Part shown: positions 50,918 through 59,279 of the stretch, piece by piece
Position numbering within the stretch: the first letter of the stretch is position 1
Layout: the number at the start of each line of letters is the position of its first letter
Assembly: GCF_000719335.1 (NCBI RefSeq)
Contig: NZ_JOGB01000015.1
Coordinates: forward strand, 1 to 64,000
DNA: 64,000 bases
Reading direction: 5' to 3'
Source: Streptomyces sp. NRRL S-87
GTDB lineage: Bacteria; Actinomycetota; Actinomycetes; Streptomycetales; Streptomycetaceae
Program-made: the position numbers and the translations under genes
The notes under the pieces: generated by a model
Database searches by the model: none
What the model was told of the DNA's origin: nothing
The model's input: only the letters and a program-made list of their open reading frames with translations

Positions 50918-51853
50918 ATGAAGGCAGCAGTCATCAACCAGTACGGCCAGGTCCGCGACGTCGTGCGGGTCACCGAGGTGCCCGTCCCCGCGGTCGGCCC
51001 CCAGGACGTGCTCATCGAGGTCCGTGCGGCCGGCGTCAATCCCGTGGACCACCTGATCGTCAAGGGCTTCCTCAGCGCGGGTGAGCCGACCGGGGACGTG
51101 GTCATCGGCAACGAGGTCGCCGGCGTGGTGACCGAGGTCGGCGGCGAGGTCACCCGCTTCGCGGTGGGCGACGAGGTCTTCTCCCGCGTCGACCCCCGCG
51201 TGGGCGGCGCCTTCGCCGAGTACGTGGCCGTGGACCAGTCCCTGGTCGCGGCCAAGCCGTCCGCCCTGACGTTCGAGGAGGCCGCCTCGCTGCCCCTGGT
51301 CGCGCTCACCGCCCTGCAGGCCCTCACCGAGCACGCCGACGTACGGGCCGGGAGCCGCGTGCTGATCCACGGCGCCGCCGGCGGCGTGGGCTCCGCCGCC
51401 GTCCAGATCGCCAAGCAGCTCGGCGCCGAGGTGGTGGCCACCGCGAGCGCGGGCAGCGTGGAACTGGTCCGCGAGCTCGGGGCCGACCGGGTGATCGACT
51501 ACCGGGCCGAGAAGTTCGACGAGGTCGTCTCCGACGTCGACGTCGTCCTGGACACCATCGGCGGCGAGACCCAGGAGCGGTCGTTCGGCGTCCTCAGGAC
51601 CGGCGGCACCCTCGTGTCGATCGTCCCCATCGCGGACGCCGAGGCCAGGAAGGCGCGGTGGAACGTCGAGGCCCGCAGCTTCTTCATGCACCCGCACGGC
51701 GGGCAGCTGGCCCACCTGGCCGGCCTGGTGGAGTCCGGGCGGCTCCGGCCGATCGTCGAAACGGTCTACTCCCTCGACGAGGCCGCCGAGGCCCTGCAGA
51801 AGGTGGAGCGCGGCGGCGCCCGCGGCAAGACCGTCATCGGTGTCCGCGCCTGA
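50918..51853 (+). CDS. NADP-dependent quinone oxidoreductase (zeta-crystallin-like MDR)
   Basis: A 311-aa protein. MKAAVINQYGQVRDVVRVTE, VRAAGVNPVDHLIVKG, the nucleotide loop VLIHGAAGGVGSAAVQIAKQ and the C-terminal EAAEALQKVERGGARGKTVI are typical of zinc-free quinone reductases of the medium-chain family. Zinc ligands are absent. It reduces quinones or enones with NADPH. Divergent control by the adjacent TetR repressor is probable. Confidence 0.9.
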   Translation: MKAAVINQYGQVRDVVRVTEVPVPAVGPQDVLIEVRAAGVNPVDHLIVKGFLSAGEPTGDVVIGNEVAGVVTEVGGEVTRFAVGDEVFSRVDPRVGGAFAEYVAVDQSLVAAKPSALTFEEAASLPLVALTALQALTEHADVRAGSRVLIHGAAGGVGSAAVQIAKQLGAEVVATASAGSVELVRELGADRVIDYRAEKFDEVVSDVDVVLDTIGGETQERSFGVLRTGGTLVSIVPIADAEARKARWNVEARSFFMHPHGGQLAHLAGLVESGRLRPIVETVYSLDEAAEALQKVERGGARGKTVIGVRA

Positions 51854-51878
51854 CGGCACCGCACCTCACCCCGCTCAC

Positions 51879-51913
51879 CGAGGCCGCCGATCGCCCCCCG
51901 ACCGGCGGCCTCG
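51879..51913 (+). terminator. Hairpin after the quinone oxidoreductase gene
   Basis: cgaggccgccg and cggcggcctcg form an 11-bp stem with a 13-nt loop, 26 bases after the stop. Confidence 0.7.
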
Positions 51914-52240
51914 CCTCGACCCGCGCACGCGCAGCCCACGGGGGGTCAACCGCCCCCGATCGCCCGCCCCTTCGGGCCGTGGTCCACGCCGCCCGGAACG
52001 GCCACCTTTCGTAAGTCCCGGGCGCCCTTGACGCCGTCCACGGCCGGAGCGCACGCTGAAGGAACGAGGTACACATCGGGCATGTCCCTTACGCCAGCGC
52101 GTCCGTGCACGCCGTCGAGCGTGCCCCGTCCGCGGCAGCCGGCGCCGCTCCCGGCCCGGCCCCGATGTCGACCCCGCACCCCGAAGCCGGCCCGGCCCCG
52201 CGCGTGCGCGGGAGCCCGGCGGCGCCCGAGGGAGGCCCCC
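51914..52240. other. 327-bp region upstream of the M14 gene pair
   Basis: No credible ORF is seen. The sequence cttgacgccgtccacgg and tgaaggaacgaggtacacatcgggcatg around 52028-52085 is less GC-biased and may hold a promoter; cttgac is a -35-like hexamer and tacaca about 40 bases on is too distant for a simple pair. Confidence 0.4.
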
Positions 52241-52555
52241 ATGTCAAGCGAGTACACGACGTTGCGCGTCCGGGTCACCACCCGGGACCCCGACACCCTG
52301 CGCGCCCTCCTGCGCGAAACCCGCCCCGACGTCGGCGGCCGGGTCAGCCAGGCCGAGGACGGCAGTTGCACCTTCGACGCCTACGTCGGCCCCCAGGAGG
52401 CCGAGGCCCTCGAACGGGACGGCGTGACCGTCACGGTCGTCGAGGACGCCACGGCTGTCGGCCGGGCCCGACAGGCCGAGGTCGGCGAGGGCGACCGCTT
52501 CGCCGACGAGGACGCGGTCCCGCAGGGATTCGCCCTCAAGGTGGAGGACGCCTGA
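52241..52555 (+). CDS. Small protein, possible detached propeptide-like partner of the M14 peptidase
   Basis: A 104-aa protein from ATG 52241 with GGGAGG upstream. It is a beta-alpha-beta domain: YTTLRVRVTTRDPDTLRALL, FDAYVGPQEAEALERDGVTV, TVVEDATAVGRARQAEVGEG. The paired pattern of a strand, L-x-x-L, strand, then V-G-P-Q-E-A-E-A-L-x-x-x-G-V resembles M14 carboxypeptidase activation/propeptide-like domains. It is 55 bp upstream of an M14 gene and on the same strand, so they probably work together. This is inference from shape and place; no family name is certain. Confidence 0.55.
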   Translation: MSSEYTTLRVRVTTRDPDTLRALLRETRPDVGGRVSQAEDGSCTFDAYVGPQEAEALERDGVTVTVVEDATAVGRARQAEVGEGDRFADEDAVPQGFALKVEDA

Positions 52556-52610
52556 AGACAGACCCGAAGCACACCTGAACGACACGGAGGAGACGTCCGG
52601 GAGGAACGCC

Positions 52611-53690
52611 ATGTCGTACCTGAACATCGTCGAGGTCGAGTCCGGTGTGGCCTCCCTGGCCGCCGCCTTCCCGACGACCACCGACCTCGTCCCACTGCCC
52701 GAGCCCTCCGCCGAGGGCCGCGCCTGCAACGCCCTGCGGATCGGCACCCACCGCCTCGAGCCGAAGAACGCCGTCGTCCTCACCGGCGGTCTGCACGCCC
52801 GCGAATGGGGCAGCTGCGAGATCCTCGTGAACCTCGCCGCCGACCTGCTGCACGCGCACGCCGGCGGCACCGGTCTGGCGTACGGCGGCACCCACTTCAC
52901 CGCCGCCCAGGTGCGCACCGTCCTCGAGGAACTCGACGTCGTGGTCTTCCCCCTCGTCAACCCCGACGGGCGGCACCACAGCCAGAACGTGGACCCGAAC
53001 TGGCGGCGCAACCGCAACCCGGCGATGTCCGGCGGGAACCCGGCCGCGATCGGCGTCGACGTCAACCGCAACTTCGACTTCCTCTTCGACTTCGAGACCG
53101 CCTTCCACCCCCTCGCACCGGTCCGCGTCTCGAACGACCCGGCCGACCCCAACCAGGTCTACCAGGGCCCGGAACCCTTCTCGGAGCCGGAGACGCGCAA
53201 CGTCCGCTGGCTGGTGCAGCACTTCGACCGCACCCGTTGGTACGTCGACGTGCACAGCTACACCCAGACCATGCTCTACGTCTGGGGCGACGACGACAGC
53301 CAGTCCGACGACCCCACCAGGAACTTCCGCAACCACGCGTTCGACGGCAGGCGCGGGCTCAAGGACGACCTGCTCTACGCCGAGTACCTCCCGAAGGTGG
53401 ACGCCGACGACTCCGCCGTGCTGGCCGAGCAGTTCTGCAGGGCGCTGGGCGGCGTACGGGGCAAGGTCTACACGCCCAAGCCCGCCTTCGACCTCTACCC
53501 GACCTGCGGCACGAGCGACGACTACACGTACGCCCGCCACATCGTGGAGGAGGGCGGGGAGCGGATCCTGGCCTTCACCGTCGAATGGGGGACGGAGTTC
53601 CAGCCGCTGTGGCCGGAGATGCAGAAGATCGTCCTCGACGTCGACGCCGGACTCGTCCAGTTCTGCCTCACCGCCCTCGGCGCCGACTGA
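52611..53690 (+). CDS. M14-family zinc carboxypeptidase
   Basis: A 359-aa protein; GGGAGGAACGCC precedes ATG 52611. The zinc ligands appear in GLHAREWGSCE (H-x-x-E) and VDVHSYTQT (His). Substrate-binding residues are in NPDGRHHSQ, NWRRNRNP and GVDVNRNFDF, and the catalytic Glu in FTVEWGTEF. No signal peptide is visible, unusual for M14 enzymes, so it may act inside the cell or be exported by another route. The preceding small protein may be its regulatory partner. Its 3' end overlaps the convergent MFS gene by 23 bp. Confidence 0.9.
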   Translation: MSYLNIVEVESGVASLAAAFPTTTDLVPLPEPSAEGRACNALRIGTHRLEPKNAVVLTGGLHAREWGSCEILVNLAADLLHAHAGGTGLAYGGTHFTAAQVRTVLEELDVVVFPLVNPDGRHHSQNVDPNWRRNRNPAMSGGNPAAIGVDVNRNFDFLFDFETAFHPLAPVRVSNDPADPNQVYQGPEPFSEPETRNVRWLVQHFDRTRWYVDVHSYTQTMLYVWGDDDSQSDDPTRNFRNHAFDGRRGLKDDLLYAEYLPKVDADDSAVLAEQFCRALGGVRGKVYTPKPAFDLYPTCGTSDDYTYARHIVEEGGERILAFTVEWGTEFQPLWPEMQKIVLDVDAGLVQFCLTALGAD

Positions 53691-54729
53691 CCCCGGCCCG
53701 TCCCGGAAGCAGGGCGACGGCCAGGACGCAGGTGGCGACGACGAAGCCCGCCGGGGCGGCCGCGACGGTGACGACGCCGGCCTCGTCGGCGGCCTCGGCG
53801 TTGGCCGCCAGGACGACGGCACCCGCCGTCGCCAGGCCGACGGCCCCGCCCAACTGCCGGAGCGTCTGCCGCAGGACGGACGCGTCGGCCCGCTTGTGAT
53901 CGGGGACCGCGCGCATCAGCTCGGCGCTCAGGGCCGGGACCGGCAGCCCCATCCCGAATCCCGCGAGGACCATCCCGGGGACCTGCCAGGGGTACGCGCG
54001 CGAGGGCAGGGCCGCCGTCCAGAGCGCCGCGCCGAGCACGGCGGCGACCAGACCGGCCAGGACGGGCACCCGGATCGACCCGGACCGCTCCAGCAGGTGC
54101 CCCGACAGGAGGGTGCCCGTCGCCATGGCCGTCACCAGGGGCAGCAGGCAGACGCCGGTGGCCAGCACCGACAGGTGCACGACCTGCCGCAGGAACAGCG
54201 TGCCGTGCACCAGCACGATCAGCTGGGGCGCCTGCACCATGAACGTCAGCCCGACCGCGACGGCGTACGGGCGGTTCCCCAACAGCCGCAGGTCGACGAG
54301 CGGGTGCCGGGACCGCAGGACGAGGCGCACCGCCACGGCGAGCGTCACGACGCCCGTCGCGAGCACGGCGAAGGTCCGCGGATCGGTGGGGCCCACCTCG
54401 CCGCACGCGTACAGCGGCGCGAGTCCGCACAGCCCCGAGGCGAGGGCGAACGCCGCGGTCCCGAACCGGAACGTGCGCAGGAGGCCGTACCGGCGGGCGG
54501 CCATGCCGCCGACCGGGGCGAACGCCGCCAGTGCCAGGATGTAGACGAGCACCACCGCGTGCATCTCGAAGGCGGTGAGACCCAGGCTGCGCGCCATCGG
54601 ACCGAGCGCGACCGCGACGACGGTCTGGTCCAGCATCACCATCCCCCCGGCGCAGGCCATCGCCGCGACGACGACGCGCCTGCGGGGCGGGGGAGGTGCC
54701 TGGGGAGAGGGCGGGTGCGGACGTGACAC
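53668..54729 (-). CDS. MFS drug:H+ antiporter-like protein with apparent internal deletion
   Basis: A 353-aa protein, much shorter than the usual 450-500 residues of DHA2-type exporters. The N-terminus (MVMLDQTVVAVALGPMARSL; VYILALAAFAPVGGMAARRY; FGTAAFALASGLCGLAPLYA) matches TM1-TM3. After CGLAPLYACGEVGPTDPRT the sequence jumps to a segment equivalent to the second half (LVLRSRHPLVDLRLLGNRPY; FLRQVVHLSVLATGVCLLPL). Roughly four membrane segments that should follow TM3 are missing although the frame is intact. Probably non-functional. Confidence 0.75.
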   Translation of the reverse strand: MSRPHPPSPQAPPPPRRRVVVAAMACAGGMVMLDQTVVAVALGPMARSLGLTAFEMHAVVLVYILALAAFAPVGGMAARRYGLLRTFRFGTAAFALASGLCGLAPLYACGEVGPTDPRTFAVLATGVVTLAVAVRLVLRSRHPLVDLRLLGNRPYAVAVGLTFMVQAPQLIVLVHGTLFLRQVVHLSVLATGVCLLPLVTAMATGTLLSGHLLERSGSIRVPVLAGLVAAVLGAALWTAALPSRAYPWQVPGMVLAGFGMGLPVPALSAELMRAVPDHKRADASVLRQTLRQLGGAVGLATAGAVVLAANAEAADEAGVVTVAAAPAGFVVATCVLAVALLPGRAGVSRRRGR

Positions 54730-54796
54730 CCCCTCCCAACGAGCCGGGCGCCCGAACGCAATGGCCCCGACCGCCCGGCGCCCGGGCGGGCGGTGG

Positions 54797-55759
54797 TCAG
54801 CCGGTCGTGACGACGAGCTTGCCGCGCACGTGCCCGGTGGTGGCGGCGGTGTGGGCCTCGGGCATCGCGCTCAGGGGGTAGGTGGTGGTCCGGGGGAGGC
54901 GGAGGGTGCCGGCGGTGACGAGCCCGGCCAGCTCGGCCATGTCCTGGTCGGTGGCCCGGTAGCCGAAGTTGACGGCACGTACGCCGCGGGCGGCGAGGGC
55001 CTCGGGATCGGCGGCGAAGACGGTGGTGGCCAGCCGGCCCCCGTCGCGGACCAGCGGGGCGATCCGCCCCATGAGGACCTCACGGTCGTCGGCGAGGTCG
55101 AGGACGGCGTCGACCCCCCGCGGGTGCGCGGCGCGGACGGCGTCGGCGACGTCGGTGGTGCGGTGGTCGATGACCTCGGCCGCCCCGAGGGAGCGGGCGT
55201 AGTCGTGGTCCTCGCCGGCGGCGACCGCGATCACACGGGTGCCGCGGGCGGCGGCCAGTTGGACGGCGTACGAGCCGACGCCGCCGGTGGCACCGACCAC
55301 CAGCAGCGTCCCGCCCTCCGCCGGGTCCAGCCAGTCGATCAGGCGCAGGGCGGTGCCCCCGGTCATGGGCAGCGCGGCCGCGGCGACCGGGTCCAGGTCC
55401 GACGGCCGTACGCCGAGCGCGGCCGTCTCCGGCGACGCGGTCATGTACTCGGCGTACGAGCCGTGCGGGTTGCTGGCCGGGGCCGTCGGCAGCCGCATCC
55501 CGAAGACCTCCTGCCCCACGTCGAAGGCCGCGCCGTCGCCGACGGCACTGACGCGGCCCGCGAAGTCGAAGCCGAGGGTCTGCGGGAAGGGGAACGTGAC
55601 GCCGGGGGGTGCGAAGGCCCCGGCGGCCACCTTCCAGTCGATCGGGTTCACCGAGGCCGCCCGGACCTCGATCTGCACCTCGCCGGGCCCCGGTTCGGGC
55701 ACCGGAAGGTCCTTGAGCTGCGGGGTCTGCCCGAAGGAGTCGATCGCGAAGGCGCGCAT
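54797..55759 (-). CDS. NADP-dependent oxidoreductase (medium-chain, zinc-free)
   Basis: A 320-aa protein from ATG 55759. MRAFAIDSFGQTPQLKDLPV, VRAASVNPIDWKVAAG, DFAGRVSAVGDGA, the Rossmann loop TLLVVGATGGVGSYAVQLAA and the closing HTAATTGHVRGKLVVTTG mark a quinone/enone reductase paralogous to the 50.9-kb gene but distant from it. Substrate unknown. It is on the same strand as the MFS gene downstream. Confidence 0.88.
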   Translation of the reverse strand: MRAFAIDSFGQTPQLKDLPVPEPGPGEVQIEVRAASVNPIDWKVAAGAFAPPGVTFPFPQTLGFDFAGRVSAVGDGAAFDVGQEVFGMRLPTAPASNPHGSYAEYMTASPETAALGVRPSDLDPVAAAALPMTGGTALRLIDWLDPAEGGTLLVVGATGGVGSYAVQLAAARGTRVIAVAAGEDHDYARSLGAAEVIDHRTTDVADAVRAAHPRGVDAVLDLADDREVLMGRIAPLVRDGGRLATTVFAADPEALAARGVRAVNFGYRATDQDMAELAGLVTAGTLRLPRTTTYPLSAMPEAHTAATTGHVRGKLVVTTG

Positions 55760-55833
55760 GGGTGCCTCCACCTTTCTCTGGGGTGACGGGAGGGCCGGGG
55801 ACCCGGCGGCGGGGGGAAGGGGGTGGGACCTAC

Positions 55834-57459
55834 CTACGGCGCGATCTCGAACGCCGGCGGTCGGAGGCCGGCCAGGCAGGACGTGTCCGGCGCGGTCGGG
55901 CGGTCGAAGAACGAGTTGGTGATCGTCTGCGCGCACGTCGAGTCGGCGAAGACCACGTGGGCGACGTACGGGACGGTGACGGCGGTGGACCGGCTGAGCG
56001 TCCGGGCGACGTACGCCCCGTTGCTCGGCGCGGTCTGGGCGTCGAACCCGCCGGACAGGGCGAGGGTCGGGATGTCGCTGCGGGTCACGTCGCGGACGGA
56101 GCGCGGCAGGGCGGGGACGTCCCAGGCCCGGCAGTCGTCGTGCAGCCAGGCGAGCTGGGGGGCGTTGGCCAGCATCGAGCGGGGGAACGTGGGGAAGGCG
56201 CGCCGTCCGCCCCGGATGATGTCGGCCCGGCTCTCGTAGGGGGTCCACTGGCTGCAGAAGATGCCGTACACCAGTCCGTGGGAGGTCCTGCCGATGGCCT
56301 GGGGGCTGTACTTCCCGCCCGCGAGCTGCTCGGCGATCCGCTGCGGGTTGCCGTGGGCCAGTTCGTCGATGGAGCGGGGCACGCCGGCCGCCACGTGGGT
56401 GGCCGAGGTGAGCCAGCCGACCAGGTTCGCCCCGTCGATCACGACCCGCACCGGTTGCGGGTGGACGGGGACCGTGACGGTGGTGGTGATCGGGTGGGCC
56501 TCCAGCTCACTGACGAGGCGCAGGAAGGTGTTTTTGAGGTCCGGGTAGCGGGTGTTGCAGGCGGGCTGCTCCTCGCAGGCCTTGAACAGGCCGTCGAAGC
56601 CTTCCCGCGCGGCCTTCCAGGTCACCGCCCCGCCGGCCAGGGACGGCGGCAGGACGCCGTCGATGCCGACCGAGCGGATGCCCTTCGGGTGCAGGCGCAT
56701 GTAGTTGAGCGCCAGGTGGGTGCCGTAGGAGATGCCGAAGACGTTCCACTTCTTGAGGCCCAGCGTCCTGCGCAGGGCGTCGTAGTCGGCCGAGCTCTCG
56801 ACGTCGTTGTAGGCGCTGCGGTCCGCCCCCCGGCTCTCCACGCGGTCGCGGCAGACGCGGGTCGCCTCGACGTGCAGGCGCCCGGTGGACGGCGCGTTGG
56901 AGACCAGGCCGAGGGCGCGGGCGTTGAACTCGTCGATGTTCGGGCAGGTGAGTTCGGGGTCGGCCGAGTAGGTCCCCCGCTGGGACATGAAGACGACGTC
57001 GCGGTCGCGGTTCAGGTGGCCGGCCAGCGCCATCGGGATCTCGGAGACCGCGTCGTCGCCGGGTCCGCCGGCGAGCCACACGATCGGGTCGGGTGCCGGC
57101 GTGCCGGACTCGGCGGGCATGATCGCGACAGCGAGGGTGATCGTGCGCCCCGGGTGGCCCTCGTGGCCCTCGTGGCCCTTGGAGCCCTTGGCTCGGGAAC
57201 GCTTCTCGGGGACGGTGAGCGTGCCGCAGCGGGCGCGCTCCAGGTCGGGGATCGGGTCCGCCGTGCGGGGGCAGGGGCCCGGTTCGTAGTGGGCGTCGCC
57301 CACCGTGCGGGCGACCGTGCCGATCGGGGCTCCGGAGCCGGAGTCGGCGCGCGCGGGCATCGCGGCGAGGCCGGCGACGAGGGCGCCGGCGGTGGCTCCG
57401 GCCAGCGCGGCCGGGAGCCGTCGTGCGGGGCGCCGACGGGGCGTCGGGCGAGGGGGCAT
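55834..57459 (-). CDS. Secreted alpha/beta hydrolase, TAP-like (tripeptidyl aminopeptidase-type), copy 1
   Basis: A 541-aa protein; GGAGG precedes ATG 57459. A twin-Arg-rich signal peptide (RRRPARRLPAALAGATAGAL) precedes the mature enzyme. The oxyanion region is VWLAGGPGDDAV, the nucleophile elbow WNVFGISYGTHLALNY (G-x-S-x-G). The C-terminal TAP-like lid and His region (VPYVAHVVFADSTCAQTITN) closes the fold. SlpD/SlpE-type Streptomyces tripeptidyl aminopeptidases have this layout. A Gly/His/Lys-repeat loop (SKGHEGHEGHPGR) is unusual. It has a tandem paralogue 16 bp upstream. Confidence 0.9.
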   Translation of the reverse strand: MPPRPTPRRRPARRLPAALAGATAGALVAGLAAMPARADSGSGAPIGTVARTVGDAHYEPGPCPRTADPIPDLERARCGTLTVPEKRSRAKGSKGHEGHEGHPGRTITLAVAIMPAESGTPAPDPIVWLAGGPGDDAVSEIPMALAGHLNRDRDVVFMSQRGTYSADPELTCPNIDEFNARALGLVSNAPSTGRLHVEATRVCRDRVESRGADRSAYNDVESSADYDALRRTLGLKKWNVFGISYGTHLALNYMRLHPKGIRSVGIDGVLPPSLAGGAVTWKAAREGFDGLFKACEEQPACNTRYPDLKNTFLRLVSELEAHPITTTVTVPVHPQPVRVVIDGANLVGWLTSATHVAAGVPRSIDELAHGNPQRIAEQLAGGKYSPQAIGRTSHGLVYGIFCSQWTPYESRADIIRGGRRAFPTFPRSMLANAPQLAWLHDDCRAWDVPALPRSVRDVTRSDIPTLALSGGFDAQTAPSNGAYVARTLSRSTAVTVPYVAHVVFADSTCAQTITNSFFDRPTAPDTSCLAGLRPPAFEIAP

Positions 57460-57475
57460 CGTGCGTCCTCCGAGG

Positions 57476-59107
57476 TCAGGGAATGATGGTGAACGGCTTG
57501 GGAACGACACCCGCCACGCAGCCGGTGTCGGGCGAGGTCGGCCGCTTCAGGAAGGAGCGCAGGACCGACGCGGCGCAGGGCTCCTGGGGCACCACCCAGT
57601 GGGTGATCCCGGGAACCACCACGGCGGTCGAGCGGGGCAGCGTACGGCCCGTGAACGGACCCCAGCTCGCGCCGGTCTTCGCGTCGAAGGTCCCGGAGAC
57701 GATGAGCGTGGGCACCTTGCTGCGGGTGGCCACCCGCTGCACCGCGGTGCGGTCCGGGACGTTCCAGGCGCGGCACAGGTCGTACTCGAAGGGCAACTGC
57801 GGTGCGTGGGCCAGGACCGAGTCCGGCCAGCCGGGGAAGGCCCGGCGGCCCGCCTCGAGCACGTCGCGCTCCGTGAAGCCCGGTGCCCACTCGGCGCAGG
57901 CCACCGAGTGCGTCAGCCCGTGGGCGAACTCGCCGATGGCGGGCGTCGCCCCGGCGGCCTGGGCCCGCGCGAGGCGCTCCGGATTGCCGCCGGCGAGTTC
58001 GTGGAGCGCCGCGGGAACGTCGGCGGACGGCACCAGCTGACCGTTGGCGACCAGCAGGTTCACCAGGGTTCCCCCGTCGAGGACGACCTTCACGGGGGTT
58101 CCGCCACCGGGCGGCGGCACGGTCAGCGTCAGCGGGTTCGCCTCCAGCCGCCGCACCTGCTCCGTGAGCGTGCGCGAGAGGTGCGGGTAGCGGGCGTTGC
58201 AGGCGGGTCGGGCCTCACATGCGGCGAAGATCGCGTTGATCCCCTCCTGGGCGCTGTCCCAGGCCCACGGCAGGCTCACGATCTGCGGCGGGACGACCGA
58301 GTCGATCGCCAGCGAGCGGATCCCCTGGGGGTGCCGGCGCAGGTAGGTGAGGCCGAGGTCGGTGCCGTAGGAGTAGCCGTAGACGTTCCACTTCCTGATG
58401 CCCAGGGCCTTGCGCAGGGCGGCGAAGTCCGCCGCGTTCTCCGTGGTGTTGTAGGAAGGGAGGTCGGCTCCCTCGGCGGTCAGGCGGTCCCGGCACTCCT
58501 TCGCCGCGCGCACCAGCCCCGCCCCGGTGGAGGGCGCGTCGTAGGGCAGGCCCACGGCGGTCGCGTTGAACCGGTCGATCTCCGGGCAGGCGAGGTTCGG
58601 CTGCGAGTGGAGGCCGCCGCGCTGGGTCATGACGATCAGGTCGCGGTCCGCGTTGACGCCCGAGGCGATGAGGAAGGGGATGGCCCCGATCGCGTCGCCG
58701 CCCGGACCTCCCTCCATGAACACCACCGGGTCCGGGGCCGGTGAGGCCGATTCCGCGGGGATGATCGCGACGGTCAGCCGGATGGTCCGACTGCCGTGGC
58801 GGGCGCGGTTCTCCGGGACCTCGAGGAATCCGCACCGCCCGGGGATCGGATCCGGCACGTCCGGGCACGGACCGGGTACGAACCGGGCCCCGGCTCCTGA
58901 CGGGGACTCGGGGGCGGGCGGCGACGCGGCGCTGGTCGGGGTCGGGGCGATCGCGCCGAGCAGCGCCAGGCCGGCCGTGGCGAGCGCCGCCGCGGTGCGC
59001 GGGCGCGCGACGCGCCGCGGTGCGCACCGGTGGCGCGCTCGCGTGGGCCCGGCGGGCCCGAACACGGACCGTCGCCTCCCTTCGGGTCCGAAGCCTTGCT
59101 CTGCCAT
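57476..59107 (-). CDS. Secreted alpha/beta hydrolase, TAP-like, copy 2
   Basis: A 543-aa protein transcribed just before copy 1 and clearly paralogous to it. A basic N-terminus (ARPRTAAALATAGLALLGAI) is a signal sequence. GGPGGDAIGAIPFL, RKWNVYGYSYGTDLGLTYLR (G-x-S-x-G) and VPGITHWVVPQEPC carry the active-site regions. The disulfide-type Cys pairs (LACPEIDRF; CRDRLT; CEARPACNARYP) match copy 1. The upstream ribosome binding site is weak, and a GTG some 15 codons downstream is an alternative start. Confidence 0.88.
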   Translation of the reverse strand: MAEQGFGPEGRRRSVFGPAGPTRARHRCAPRRVARPRTAAALATAGLALLGAIAPTPTSAASPPAPESPSGAGARFVPGPCPDVPDPIPGRCGFLEVPENRARHGSRTIRLTVAIIPAESASPAPDPVVFMEGGPGGDAIGAIPFLIASGVNADRDLIVMTQRGGLHSQPNLACPEIDRFNATAVGLPYDAPSTGAGLVRAAKECRDRLTAEGADLPSYNTTENAADFAALRKALGIRKWNVYGYSYGTDLGLTYLRRHPQGIRSLAIDSVVPPQIVSLPWAWDSAQEGINAIFAACEARPACNARYPHLSRTLTEQVRRLEANPLTLTVPPPGGGTPVKVVLDGGTLVNLLVANGQLVPSADVPAALHELAGGNPERLARAQAAGATPAIGEFAHGLTHSVACAEWAPGFTERDVLEAGRRAFPGWPDSVLAHAPQLPFEYDLCRAWNVPDRTAVQRVATRSKVPTLIVSGTFDAKTGASWGPFTGRTLPRSTAVVVPGITHWVVPQEPCAASVLRSFLKRPTSPDTGCVAGVVPKPFTIIP

Positions 59108-59279
59108 GTGACCCCATCTCTCGGGTGCCTTCGGCCCGCCCGGCCGGGACGGCAGCGGGCGTCCGCGCCCGCCTGCCCCCGGATGGCGGGCGGACACGAC
59201 CGTCAGCCTGGGGCCGCAGGGGGCCGGCCACCACTCGTGGGCGCCACACGGAGCAGGGCGCTGTCACCCCGACAGGGCG

